Shown here one piece after another: positions 1 through 11,129 of a DNA stretch of 64,000 nt (the first letter of the stretch is position 1; every line of letters starts with the position of its first letter). Below the pieces are notes generated by a model. That model had not been told where the DNA came from, did not search any database, and was given only the letters and a program-made list of their open reading frames with translations. The DNA is from Candidatus Eisenbacteria bacterium (GTDB lineage Bacteria; Eisenbacteria; RBG-16-71-46; JACRLI01). The translations under genes and the position numbers were made by a program. The stretch spans positions 46,533-110,532 of the forward strand of contig JACRLI010000014.1 in the NCBI GenBank assembly GCA_016235265.1. Reading direction: 5' to 3'.

Positions 1-210
1 GAGAAACTCGAGCAGCCGGCAGCCCCGCGTGCTGTGGCGCTCGGGGGACTCCGGCTCGAAGGATAACTCGAAGGCGCCGCCTTCCCAGGGCTCCACGCGC
101 ACCACCTGCGCGAACCACTGGGCGATGCTCTCGGCGTCCGTCCATGCCCTCCAGACCTCGGCGATGGGCGCGTGGATCCAGATCCTGTGCTCGAGAGGCT
201 GGCTCTTCAT
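1..210 (-). CDS. SRPBCC/AHSA1-family protein, C-terminus cut by window edge
   Basis: The first 70 residues are visible, starting at the ATG at 210; the rest lies beyond position 1. The opening (residues 1-25, with RIWIHAPIAEVWRAWTD) and the following SIAQWFAQ are typical of AHSA1/START-like SRPBCC proteins: a first beta strand, then the helix with W-x-A-x-T-D and a QWF motif. The family forms a helix-grip fold with a hydrophobic ligand cavity. Many members are stress-related or of unknown ligand, so no substrate is assigned. It lies on the same strand as the STAS-like gene, 472 bases downstream of that gene's stop, so it probably has its own promoter. Confidence 0.8.
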   Translation of the reverse strand, partial: MKSQPLEHRIWIHAPIAEVWRAWTDAESIAQWFAQVVRVEPWEGGAFELSFEPESPERHSTRGCRLLEFL

Positions 211-682
211 GCGGGGCTCCTTCCCGGCAGTCACGGACCTGCCGCCCGGGCGAGGGCGGCGGAGCGTCCATGCGGGGGACAGCGGCGGAGGCGCCCGAGC
301 CTCCCGGCGGACGCCCTAGGGTACACAGTCAACCCCCGGGATATCAAACGGAATCGGGCGGAGTGAGATGCGGCGACCGCCCCCGCGTCGCCACGCTCTC
401 AACTCCGCCCGAAGTTGTCAGGCAGGATGCAAACCCGCTATGTCAGGAAAATCGGGTGAGGGGAGAGGAGCAAACCGCCCCCGCGTCTGCGACCCCGTCC
501 CCCCACCCTTCGAAAACTCTCCACGGAAATCGATGCTGCGCAGCCGGCGGACAACTCGGTTTCACGCGCGCCCTTGAGCGCCCCCGCCTCTGCGACGCAC
601 GCTAGCGCGGCCGCCGCCGGCTTGCGCAGCATCACGCATCTTCGGGCCCCGTCCGCTGCGGTCGCGAGCCCGGCGGACCGAA
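211..682. other. gene-free stretch
   Basis: 472 bases between two minus-strand genes. Open frames here are short, arginine/proline-rich and typical of random GC-rich sequence. I see no recognisable protein, RNA gene or clean terminator. It should contain the promoter of the partial SRPBCC gene and the 3' end of the STAS-like transcript. Confidence 0.5.
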
Positions 683-949
683 CTAGCTGGTCGCCTCCGC
701 ACCCAGGATCCAGCGGTCGAGATACCGTGGCGCGTGTTCCAGGATCACCCGGTCGCGCCTGTGGGCCAGGAACTCGAGCGTGGGCTGGTCGATGGCCAGC
801 AGGCCCTCGAGGTCCAGCGTGATCCGGCTCTCCGAGTCCAGCAGCCCCTCGAGGAACTTCCGGAGTTCATCCCCGAAGGTGCCCAGTGCCCTGCCCTCTA
901 TCTTGAAGTGGCAGCTGCCATTGTCGGCCAGCCGGGATATTCGGATCAT
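683..949 (-). CDS. small STAS-like protein
   Basis: 88 residues. The central strand-loop-helix (ITLDLEGLLAIDQPTLEFL, about residues 43-61) resembles the core of STAS/anti-sigma-factor-antagonist domains, where a D-S/D-x-P loop follows a hydrophobic strand. The C-terminus (residues 67-83) looks like the last strand and helix of that fold. No serine is present at the usual phosphorylation position, so classic SpoIIAA-type switching is doubtful. The start at ATG 949 is supported by GGGAG nine bases upstream. It lies directly downstream of a sigma-54-type promoter and of the sigma-54 activator gene on the same strand, so it is the likely local target of that activator. Fold assignment is by eye. 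Confidence 0.55.
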   Translation of the reverse strand: MIRISRLADNGSCHFKIEGRALGTFGDELRKFLEGLLDSESRITLDLEGLLAIDQPTLEFLAHRRDRVILEHAPRYLDRWILGAEATS

Positions 950-987
950 GAGCGCGGGCTCCCAAGTCGTGTCTGAACATCGGACAT

Positions 988-1003
988 TGCACGGAGTATG
1001 CCA
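988..1003 (-). promoter_or_regulatory. sigma-54 (-24/-12) promoter
   Basis: Read on the minus strand the sequence is TGGCATACTCCGTGCA. The consensus is TGGCAC-N5-TTGCA. Nine of eleven consensus positions match, and the GG and GC doublets have the required spacing. The predicted start near 977 leaves a 5' leader of about 28 bases before the ATG at 949. A sigma-54 activator is encoded immediately upstream. Confidence 0.65.
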
Positions 1004-1102
1004 TGGAGTGACATGGACCCGAGAGTTCCATTACTGAATTGTCGTGCATAGACTTGGTGGGTGGGGTTGGCTCAGAATTCGGTAACGTCTATTCACACTC
1101 AC

Positions 1103-1134
1103 GACTAAATATCGCCATATGACCATATTTAGTC
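1103..1134. promoter_or_regulatory. 32-bp AT-rich palindrome, candidate activator binding site
   Basis: GACTAAATAT and ATATTTAGTC form perfect 10-base arms around a central CATATG with the same centre (1118.5); 14 of 16 base pairs match. It is strikingly AT-rich in a GC-rich genome. The centre lies about 140 bases upstream of the predicted sigma-54 start, the usual distance for an enhancer-binding-protein site. It could instead be a terminator stem for the activator gene ending at 1164, but there is no T tract. Confidence 0.6.
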
Positions 1135-1163
1135 CAACAGACGGCTATATATCGTCGCTTCGG

Positions 1164-4100
1164 CTATTGCAGGAACTCGTGCCGGGAGATCCCCAGCTTC
1201 TTGATCTTCGAATTGAGGGTGGTGCGCTTGAGAGCCAGGATCTCCGCCGCGCCGCCGGGGCCGGCGATCCTGCCCCCGGCGCGCCGCAAGGCGGCGAGGA
1301 TGTGGGTGCGCTCGGCTTCCACCAGGCTGCCGGCGACGGCCGCGGGGAGGAACGGCCGGGCGGGCCGGGCCGGCTCTTCAGGCTGCCCCGGGCTCAGCAG
1401 CGACGGGTCGAGCCGCAGCTCGTCTCCGTCGCACAGGATCACGGCGCGCTCGATCACATTCTGCAACTCGCGGATGTTCCCGGGCCAGGAGTAGGCGATC
1501 ATCCGCGCCTCGCTCTCCGGCGCCAGCCGGGTGATGTTGCGGCCCATGCGCCGCGCCAGCCGGTGCAGGAAGTAGTAGGCCAGCACCGGGATGTCCTCGG
1601 GCCGCTCGCGCAGCGGGGGGACGTAGATGGGGAACACGTTCAGCCGATAGAACAGGTCCTGGCGGAACCTGCCGTCGGCCACCGCGACCTCGAGGTCCCG
1701 GTTGGTGGCGGTGATCACGCGCGCGTCGGTCTTCTGCGTGGTGCTGCTGCCCACGCGCTCGAACTCCCCCTCCTGCAGGACGCGCAGGAGGTTCGACTGC
1801 ACGTCCGGCGACAGCTCCGCGATCTCGTCCAGGAAGATCGTTCCGCCGCGCGCCAGCTCGAAGCGACCCAGGCGCTGGGCAAAGGCCCCGGTGAACGCCC
1901 CCTTCTCGTGGCCGAAGAGCTCGCTGCCGATGAGGCTCTCCGGCAGCGCGGCGCAGTTGACCTTGATGAGCGGGCGGTCGGCACGGGCGCTGAGCCGGTG
2001 GACCGCCTCCGCCACCAGCTCCTTGCCGGTGCCGCTCTCACCGCGGATGAGCACCACCGTGCCGGTGCGGGCCACCTTGCGCACCAGCTCGCGCACCCGC
2101 GCCAGGGCGGGGCCGACCCCGATGATCTCCTCGAACCCGGCCACCTCGGAGAGCTCCTCCTTGAGATAGCGGTTCTCCAGCTCCAGCTTCTCCTCGCGCC
2201 GCTGGATCTCGATGTAGCCCCGCCCGGCCTCCAGGGTGAGCCCCAGCTGCTGCGCGATGCGCGCGAACACGTCCACGTCGGCCGCGGGGAAGGCCTCCTG
2301 CCGGGGGGAGACCAGCCACAGGACGCCCACGGTGCGGCCGTGGATCACCATCGGGACCAGGGCCGAGACCCGGAAGCCCAGCGCACCCAGGCTTTCCGCC
2401 GCCGCGGGCCACAGGCGCTCCACCGGGAGGCGCCGCGGCTGGCCGGTGGCCAGGACCTGCGCGACCGGCAGGTCCGCCCAGCGAAATGGGCGCCACAGGC
2501 GCGACTCGCGGACTGCGGGCGCGCTGGTGGCGACCGGCCGCATCGTCTCGCCGTCCAGTTCCACCATGATCGCGGCGTCGGAAGGCTCGAAGCGCACCAG
2601 CCGCCGCACCGCCGGGAGCACCTCCTGGAGGATCTCCTGGGGGTCGCGGTACACGGTGAGCGCGTTGGCCAGCTCCAGCAGGTTTCGCTCGCGTTCCGCG
2701 AGCCGCAGGTTCTCGGAGTGGGCCCGCGCGTTCTCCAACGCCAGCCCGAACTGCTGGGCGGCCCGTCCCACCAGCCGCAGATCGCCCGGGGTGAGCGCAT
2801 CGGGGCTCTGCGAGGCCAGCGCGAACACCGCCACCGCCTGGTCGCGGCCGGGAACCGGGACATAGGCCAGGGTGCGCAGGCCGGCGGCACGCAGGGCGTG
2901 CGATCGCTCGGAATCCTGTTCCTCCAGGACGTAGCGCGCGGGGCGGCGGGTCTCGATCGCCACGCGCGCATCGGATTCGCGCCACCGCTGGACCAGGGCC
3001 AGCCCGCCGGGATCGTCCTCGGACTGAGCGGGGTTGATCGGGCGCATCCACTCGCCTTCGATCGAGAACACCACGCTGCGGTCGAAGTCCACCAGGCGCT
3101 GCAGCGCCTCCATCATCGCCGGGTACACGTCGCGGGGGTGGTGGAAGGAGGCCAGCGTGTTGGTGATCTCCAGCAGGTCGCGCTCGCGCTGGGCCAGCCG
3201 CTGCACCTCGGCGAAGGCGCGCGCGCCCTCCAGCGCGGCGCCGAACTGGCGGGCCGCCTGGCGCAGGAAGTCCATGTCGCCGGGCGGAAACGCGTCCGGG
3301 TCGCGCGAGACCAGCGCCAGCTTGCCCACCAGCTGGCCCCGCAGGATCACCGGCAGCACCAGGCTGGCGACGTATCCGTTCGCCAGCGACCACACGTGGT
3401 CACTGTCGCCACCCTGCCCGCCCTGCCGGCGCACCCCGTTGCCGGCGCGCAGCGACTCGGCGACCAGGGTGTCCTCGAGGCGATGGCGGACGAAGATGGC
3501 GTCGCGCGCCTCCGGCGGCGCGTCGGTGGCAAGCGGGACGTACCACTCGTCGCGCAGGTCGAAGGAGGTCGCGAACTCGAAGGGGCATATCCGGCGCAGC
3601 CCGGACACCAAGGTGTCGAAGACCTCCTGGACATCCAGCTGTCCGCTCAAGGATGCGCGCAGCTCCCGGAGGTTGCGCTCCCGGGTCGCGGCCAGCTGGG
3701 CGTGCTCGTGCTCGCGGAAGCGCTCCACGGCCTGGCCCAGAAGCCGGGCGGCGCGTTGCACCAGGTCGAGATCGTCCGCGCCGTAGGCGTCCGGGTCACT
3801 GCACCCGGCGCTCAGCGTGCCGAACACCGCGCCGCCGGCCAGTACCGGCGCGCCCAGCGCGCACCGGAACCCCAGGCGGGCGAGCGCCTCGAACTGCGGG
3901 AAGTGGCTCTCCCCGAAGCGGTACAGGTAGGGCTCCCGGCGCCGGATGGCGCCCTCGAGGTGCGAGCCGGCCCACTCGTATTCCAGCGGACCGCTCTCGA
4001 TTTCCGGGACGTTGTCGCGGAAGAACAGGGCCCGCACGCGCTCTCCGTCGAGCCCGAAGAGCACCAGTCGGTCGTAGACCATCACCCGCGCCAGCGCGTC

Positions 4101-4712
4101 GCACACGGCCTGGAACGCCAGGCCCAGGTCCGGGGCCGGCAGGGCCTCGGCGGCGATGTCCACCAGCGCCCGCTCGCGGGCCACCGCCGCGCGCAGCTCC
4201 GCGCGCGCCTCCACGTCGGACAGCGCCTGAGCGAACGGTTCGCACAGCTGCCCGAAGCGGGCCACCTCCTCCTCCGTGAAGGGGGAGTTCCCGCCGCGGC
4301 CCGCCCGCAGCGCGCCCAGCCACTGGCCCGGGGCGCCGAGCGGCACCATGGCCACGCGCCGGATGCCGCGGCTGCGGCAGAGTTCCTCGTCGGGGTAGCG
4401 CAGTTCCCCGGCCTGCAGGTCGCCGGAGATGTAGGGAATCCCGGATGCCATCGCGTGCGCGTAGGAGGTGCCCTGGAGAGGCAGGGCCGCGCCCGGGGAA
4501 GGCAGCAGCCCCTCCGGGCCCACGGCCACCAGTCTCACGGCACGCCGCGTGGGCAGCAACAGGGCCGCTTCGAGGCCGTCGCAGGGCACGGCCTCGCGGA
4601 CCAGCGCGAAGAAGCGCCGGAGGAGTTCGCCGGAGTCCGGGGCGCCGAAGAGCTCGCGCGCGGCGCGGACCAGGATCCCGGGGTCCGGATTCTGGGGTTC
4701 CAGGTGGGCCAT
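1164..4712 (-). CDS. sigma-54-dependent transcriptional activator with five GAF domains
   Basis: 1182 residues. It has five consecutive GAF-like sensory modules (about residues 15-170, 185-335, 355-505, 530-675 and 690-840); the last three are each introduced by an ER[ND]L[LR]E-type signalling helix. A AAA+ domain follows: Walker A GESGTGKE at 891-898, the sigma-54 contact loop GAFTGA at 938-943, Walker B IFLDE near 959-963, and the arginine-finger region at about 1020-1040. A Fis-type helix-turn-helix closes the protein (about 1125-1182). The order matches FhlA/NorR-type activators, which have one or two GAF domains; five is unusual. The conserved GAFTGA loop predicts real sigma-54 activation. 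No receiver domain is present, so ligand sensing rather than phosphorylation is likely. It ends 214 bases before the STAS-like gene that it probably controls. Confidence 0.93.
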   Translation of the reverse strand: MAHLEPQNPDPGILVRAARELFGAPDSGELLRRFFALVREAVPCDGLEAALLLPTRRAVRLVAVGPEGLLPSPGAALPLQGTSYAHAMASGIPYISGDLQAGELRYPDEELCRSRGIRRVAMVPLGAPGQWLGALRAGRGGNSPFTEEEVARFGQLCEPFAQALSDVEARAELRAAVARERALVDIAAEALPAPDLGLAFQAVCDALARVMVYDRLVLFGLDGERVRALFFRDNVPEIESGPLEYEWAGSHLEGAIRRREPYLYRFGESHFPQFEALARLGFRCALGAPVLAGGAVFGTLSAGCSDPDAYGADDLDLVQRAARLLGQAVERFREHEHAQLAATRERNLRELRASLSGQLDVQEVFDTLVSGLRRICPFEFATSFDLRDEWYVPLATDAPPEARDAIFVRHRLEDTLVAESLRAGNGVRRQGGQGGDSDHVWSLANGYVASLVLPVILRGQLVGKLALVSRDPDAFPPGDMDFLRQAARQFGAALEGARAFAEVQRLAQRERDLLEITNTLASFHHPRDVYPAMMEALQRLVDFDRSVVFSIEGEWMRPINPAQSEDDPGGLALVQRWRESDARVAIETRRPARYVLEEQDSERSHALRAAGLRTLAYVPVPGRDQAVAVFALASQSPDALTPGDLRLVGRAAQQFGLALENARAHSENLRLAERERNLLELANALTVYRDPQEILQEVLPAVRRLVRFEPSDAAIMVELDGETMRPVATSAPAVRESRLWRPFRWADLPVAQVLATGQPRRLPVERLWPAAAESLGALGFRVSALVPMVIHGRTVGVLWLVSPRQEAFPAADVDVFARIAQQLGLTLEAGRGYIEIQRREEKLELENRYLKEELSEVAGFEEIIGVGPALARVRELVRKVARTGTVVLIRGESGTGKELVAEAVHRLSARADRPLIKVNCAALPESLIGSELFGHEKGAFTGAFAQRLGRFELARGGTIFLDEIAELSPDVQSNLLRVLQEGEFERVGSSTTQKTDARVITATNRDLEVAVADGRFRQDLFYRLNVFPIYVPPLRERPEDIPVLAYYFLHRLARRMGRNITRLAPESEARMIAYSWPGNIRELQNVIERAVILCDGDELRLDPSLLSPGQPEEPARPARPFLPAAVAGSLVEAERTHILAALRRAGGRIAGPGGAAEILALKRTTLNSKIKKLGISRHEFLQ

Positions 4713-4758
4713 CAGGGCAAGCGTAGCACAACCGACAAACCGGTGGCCCCCGCCCGGG

Positions 4759-4950
4759 CTAGGTCTTCCGGAGGCCCGCCTTTTCCAGGATCCACATCAT
4801 GGGGCACCAGCGGCTGAACGCGGACTGGAGCAGATTGAGCCCCACGAACGCCGTGAACGCGAAGAACCACGGGTCAACCCAGTAGCCCAGCGCCACCGAA
4901 GCCACCACGAACAGGCCGGCGACGGCGCGCAGCGCCTCGTTGATGGTCAT
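4759..4950 (-). CDS. DUF2892 (YgaP-like) inner-membrane protein
   Basis: 63 residues. The start at ATG 4950 is preferred to an in-frame ATG 78 bases upstream because GGAG sits just before it. Two membrane segments (about residues 6-22 and 27-45) are followed by the motif S-x-W-C-P and the segment WILEKAGLRKT, typical of DUF2892 proteins. These small proteins are common beside metal or RND efflux and rhodanese genes; their role is not established. It lies 106 bases downstream of the PII-like gene and 46 bases upstream of the sigma-54 activator, all on the same strand, so it probably belongs to the efflux operon. Confidence 0.75.
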   Translation of the reverse strand: MTINEALRAVAGLFVVASVALGYWVDPWFFAFTAFVGLNLLQSAFSRWCPMMWILEKAGLRKT

Positions 4951-4966
4951 GTTGGATTCTCCTTTC

Positions 4967-4995
4967 CGTCCCGCCACGCGCTCGGTGGCGGGACG
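4967..4995 (-). repeat. strong hairpin just upstream of the DUF2892 ribosome site
   Basis: A perfect 11-bp stem (CGTCCCGCCAC / GTGGCGGGACG) with a 7-base loop. In the minus-strand mRNA it ends about four bases before the GGAG of the DUF2892 gene. No T tract follows, so it is not a standard terminator. It may stabilise the upstream efflux mRNA or regulate translation of the downstream gene. Confidence 0.5.
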
Positions 4996-5056
4996 CTCCG
5001 GGTGTAGGTTCCGATCCTGGGGCGCCACGGGCGACAGCGGGATCGACGCGGTACTC

Positions 5057-5340
5057 TCACGCCTGCCGTTCCACCGGCAGGAGGAAGATCCTGGTCACCG
5101 TATCGCCGCATTCGTCGCGGCAGCGCACCATGCCTTCGAAGATCCGGTCCGCGTCCGCGTCCTCGGCCACCACCATCACCGCCGCCAGGGCGCCGGGGTG
5201 AACGCGGTCGCCGGTGTGCAGGCCGGTCCTGCCGGCGCCCTCGACCACCGGCATCACGCTGTAGCCGGGCGCGCGCAGCTCCACCAGCTTCTCGCGCAGC
5301 GGGTCCAGCCGCACCGCGTCGGCCACGATCCAGAGCATCT

Positions 5341-5344
<4 letters not shown>
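5057..5344 (-). CDS. PII-like protein of the RND efflux operon
   Basis: 95 residues, from ATG 5344. The ATG overlaps the RND gene's stop by four bases (ATGA), so translation is probably coupled. The alternation MKMLWIVADAVRLDPLREKL, a GYSVMPVVEGAGRTG T-loop-like stretch and a late strand RIFLLPV fit the ferredoxin-like PII/CutA fold. Small PII-like proteins encoded after CusA/CzcA-type pumps form a known group with no proven nitrogen role. The canonical PII T-loop tyrosine region is absent, so classic uridylylation is not expected. It may bind a nucleotide or metal and report on the pump; that is inference. Confidence 0.7.
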
Positions 5345-8534
<3,190 letters not shown>

Positions 8535-8538
<4 letters not shown>

Positions 8539-9713
8539 CGGGACACCGTCACCGGCCGGCCATCGGAAAGCCCGGCGGGGGAGACGGCCACGTCCTCGCC
8601 GCGCCACAGCCCGGCGAGCACCTCCACCTCGGCGCCGGCCTGGCGGCCGAGGCGCAGCCAGCGCAGCGTGGCGCGGCCGTCGCGGATCACGTAGACGCCG
8701 CTCAGCTCCCCGCGGCGCACCAGGCTCGAGACCGGCACGGTCACCGGGCCGGCGGCGGAGGCGCTTGCGGCCGTGGCGGGGCTCGCGGCCGTGGCGGAGC
8801 CCGCGGCGGCGTCCCTCGCCCCGTCCGCGCCGTCCGTCGCTTCCGCCGCACGTCCCGCCTCTGCCGCGTGCCGTGCGTTTGCCGGGGCTTCGAACTTCAC
8901 GCGCACGAACGCGCCGGGCTCCGGCCGGCCCGCACCGCCCGCGGGGCGCAGGTACAGGGTGCGGGTCCGGGTGGCGAAGTCCACCATGCCGTCCAGGCGG
9001 GCGATCTCCGCGGGGCGCCACGGGCCCTCGCCCACCTGGAAGAGCACGCGCGCCGAGCGGGCGCGCTCCACCTGGGCTTCGGGCACGGCGGCTTCAATCT
9101 CGTCGGCTGCGTCGGAGCGGATGTCCAGCAGCGGCTGACCGGGGCCCACACCGGCGCCCGGGTCCACCCGGCGCCGCACCACCACGCCGTCAAAGGGCGC
9201 GGGGATGGCGGTTCCGCTGATCAGTTCCTCGAGCCCGGCGCGGGCCTGCTCCCAGCCCGCGTCGGCGGCGCGCCGTTCCATCTGCGCCCCCTCCAACTCG
9301 CGCAGCGCGGCCACCCGCCCCGCGAACAGCGAGTCCATGCGGGACTCCTGCAGCCGCGCCTGGTCGCGCCGCAGCGTGGCGGCCGAGAGCCCGGCGCGGG
9401 CGGCATCCAACGCGCGGCGGGTCTCCTCGGCCTCGAAGCGGGCGAGCACCTCGCCCCTGCGGAAGTGCTGCCCCTCGCGCAGCGGCAGTTGCGTTAGGCG
9501 CGCCGGGATGCGCGCGGTGACGGTCACTTCCTCCCGGGCGCGGGCGCGGCCCGGCAGCACCACCTCGCCGGCCTCCGCGGCGCCACCGGCGCGGAAGGTG
9601 GTCACGGTCACGGGCGCGGCTTCGGCGGGCTTGCGCGCCTCGCCGCCGCCGCAGCCCGTGGCCAGGGCCGCCAGCGCGGCCGGGAGGATCCATCGAAACC
9701 GGTAGCTGTTCAT
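8535..9713 (-). CDS. RND periplasmic adaptor lipoprotein (HlyD/MFP family)
   Basis: 392 residues. A signal segment ends in the lipobox ALATGC (Cys21), so the protein should be anchored by lipid. It then follows the membrane-fusion order: first beta barrel, biotinyl-lipoyl half, a helical hairpin (about residues 100-165), second lipoyl half with a PFDGVV-type turn, and a distal beta barrel. An alanine-rich low-complexity linker (about residues 277-320) interrupts the C-terminal part and is unusual. The adaptor bridges the RND pump and the TolC-like channel. The start ATG overlaps the TolC-family stop (ATGA) and its stop overlaps the pump start. Confidence 0.93.
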
Positions 9714-11026
9714 CTCAATTCCCCGATCGCGTGCAGGTGGCGGTAGCGCGTGAGCAGCAGGTTCACGCGCGCGTCGACTTCCCCCAGGCGCGCCTTCGCA
9801 GCTTCCGCGTCGGCGGCCAGCAGTTCACTCAGCGGCAGCAGCCCGGCCCGGTAGCGGTCCTGGGCGAAGCGCAGCCCCTCCTCGGCGGCGGCGCGGCCCA
9901 TCCGGGCGGCCTCGAATCGCCGCGGCGCGATGTCCGCCTCCGCGCGCGCCCCGGCGGCCGCGACTTCCAGGTCGCGCTCGGCGGCCTGCGCGTCGGCGCG
10001 GGCCATGCGGGCCTGGGCCTGCGCGGCGCGCCACTCGTTCACGCGTCGCGCGCCGTCCCACACCGGCAGGTCCATGGCAAGGCTCGCCATCCAGCGGCGC
10101 TCCGCGGGGCCCTGCGCGGGGTCGCGGTACCAGTTCAGCGTCACCCGCCCGTTCAGCGAGGGCAGCAGGCGCAGCCCGGCGCGCTTCGATTCGATCTCAA
10201 GTGCCGCGGCGCGTTCGCGCGCGGCGCGCACCTCGCCGCGATCCGCGGCTTCGCCGAGGGGAGCGTCTGCGGCAGGGGCGGATGGGTCGGCCAGCTCGGA
10301 CGGATTCACCGTGGCGCCCACCAGGCGCGAGAGGCGGGCGATGGCCACTTCGCCTTCGGCCTGCCGCCCCAGCCACGCGGCCCGGGCCCCGGCCAGGCGG
10401 GCGGCCGCGAGCAGCGTGTCCAACTCGGGCACCTGCCCGGTGCGGAAGCGCGCCACCGCGGAGCGGCGCTGCTCCAGCGCGGCTTCCAGTGAGAGCGAAT
10501 CGGCCTCCAGTGCGCGGCGGGCGCGCCACGCGCCGGCGTAGGTCTCGGCCGCGCGCAGCAGCAGCCCGCCTACCGCGGCCTGTTCTGCGGCGGTGGCGGC
10601 CCGACGCAGGTGGCCGACCAGCGCCGGCGTGGTGACTTCCCCGGCACCGTTGAAGATCGGCTGGTCCAGCACCAGGCCGTACTGCCAGGCGGTGCGAGCC
10701 GGAGGGCGGTTGAGCGCCTGCACGTCGAAGTCGGCCTGCGTGAAGCGGCCCTGCCACAGCTTCTCCGAGAACAGGAGCGCCGGGTCGTCGCTGCGCAGGA
10801 CGCTGCCCTGCAGTCGCAGCTGGGGCGAGAGCCCCGCCCAGGCCGAGGCGCCCTGGGCGCGGCCCGCCTCACCCCGGGCCCGGGCGGCGGCGATGGCAGG
10901 GTCCGTGGAGCGCACTGATTCCAGCACGCGCTCCACGGTCCAGGGCTCGGCCCCGGCCCCGCCGGGTCCCGCCAGAAGCAGCGTGAGGAGCCCGGTCAAG
11001 TTTGCTAGCATGTGTCTGGTCTTCAA
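9710..11026 (-). CDS. TolC-family outer-membrane efflux protein
   Basis: About 438 residues from TTG 11026, chosen because GGGGG lies five bases upstream and it gives a normal signal peptide (MKTRH followed by a hydrophobic core and GGAGA). An ATG five codons later (11011) is the alternative. The mature part is rich in heptad-like alanine/arginine/glutamate helices arranged as two similar halves (about 30-230 and 240-435), the TolC pattern. It forms the outer-membrane exit channel for the RND pump. First gene of the efflux operon; the promoter should lie in the 103 bases shared with the divergent sigma-factor gene. Confidence 0.9.
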   Translation of the reverse strand: MKTRHMLANLTGLLTLLLAGPGGAGAEPWTVERVLESVRSTDPAIAAARARGEAGRAQGASAWAGLSPQLRLQGSVLRSDDPALLFSEKLWQGRFTQADFDVQALNRPPARTAWQYGLVLDQPIFNGAGEVTTPALVGHLRRAATAAEQAAVGGLLLRAAETYAGAWRARRALEADSLSLEAALEQRRSAVARFRTGQVPELDTLLAAARLAGARAAWLGRQAEGEVAIARLSRLVGATVNPSELADPSAPAADAPLGEAADRGEVRAARERAAALEIESKRAGLRLLPSLNGRVTLNWYRDPAQGPAERRWMASLAMDLPVWDGARRVNEWRAAQAQARMARADAQAAERDLEVAAAGARAEADIAPRRFEAARMGRAAAEEGLRFAQDRYRAGLLPLSELLAADAEAAKARLGEVDARVNLLLTRYRHLHAIGELR

Positions 11027-11129
11027 GTTACCCCCAGAGGATTCCAACGGAGGACGGCGTGACGATGTCGAAGGGTAGGGGCCATTTGGGGCGGAAAGGA
11101 TTCGCTCCGACCCCCGCACCGGGCGGGCC

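Noticed and set aside
1119..4817. A 1232-codon open frame on the plus strand across the sigma-54 activator
   Set aside because: It is antisense to a gene with complete GAF, AAA+ and HTH motifs and encodes low-complexity Arg/Gln/His/Gly-rich sequence, as expected from codon bias in GC-rich DNA.
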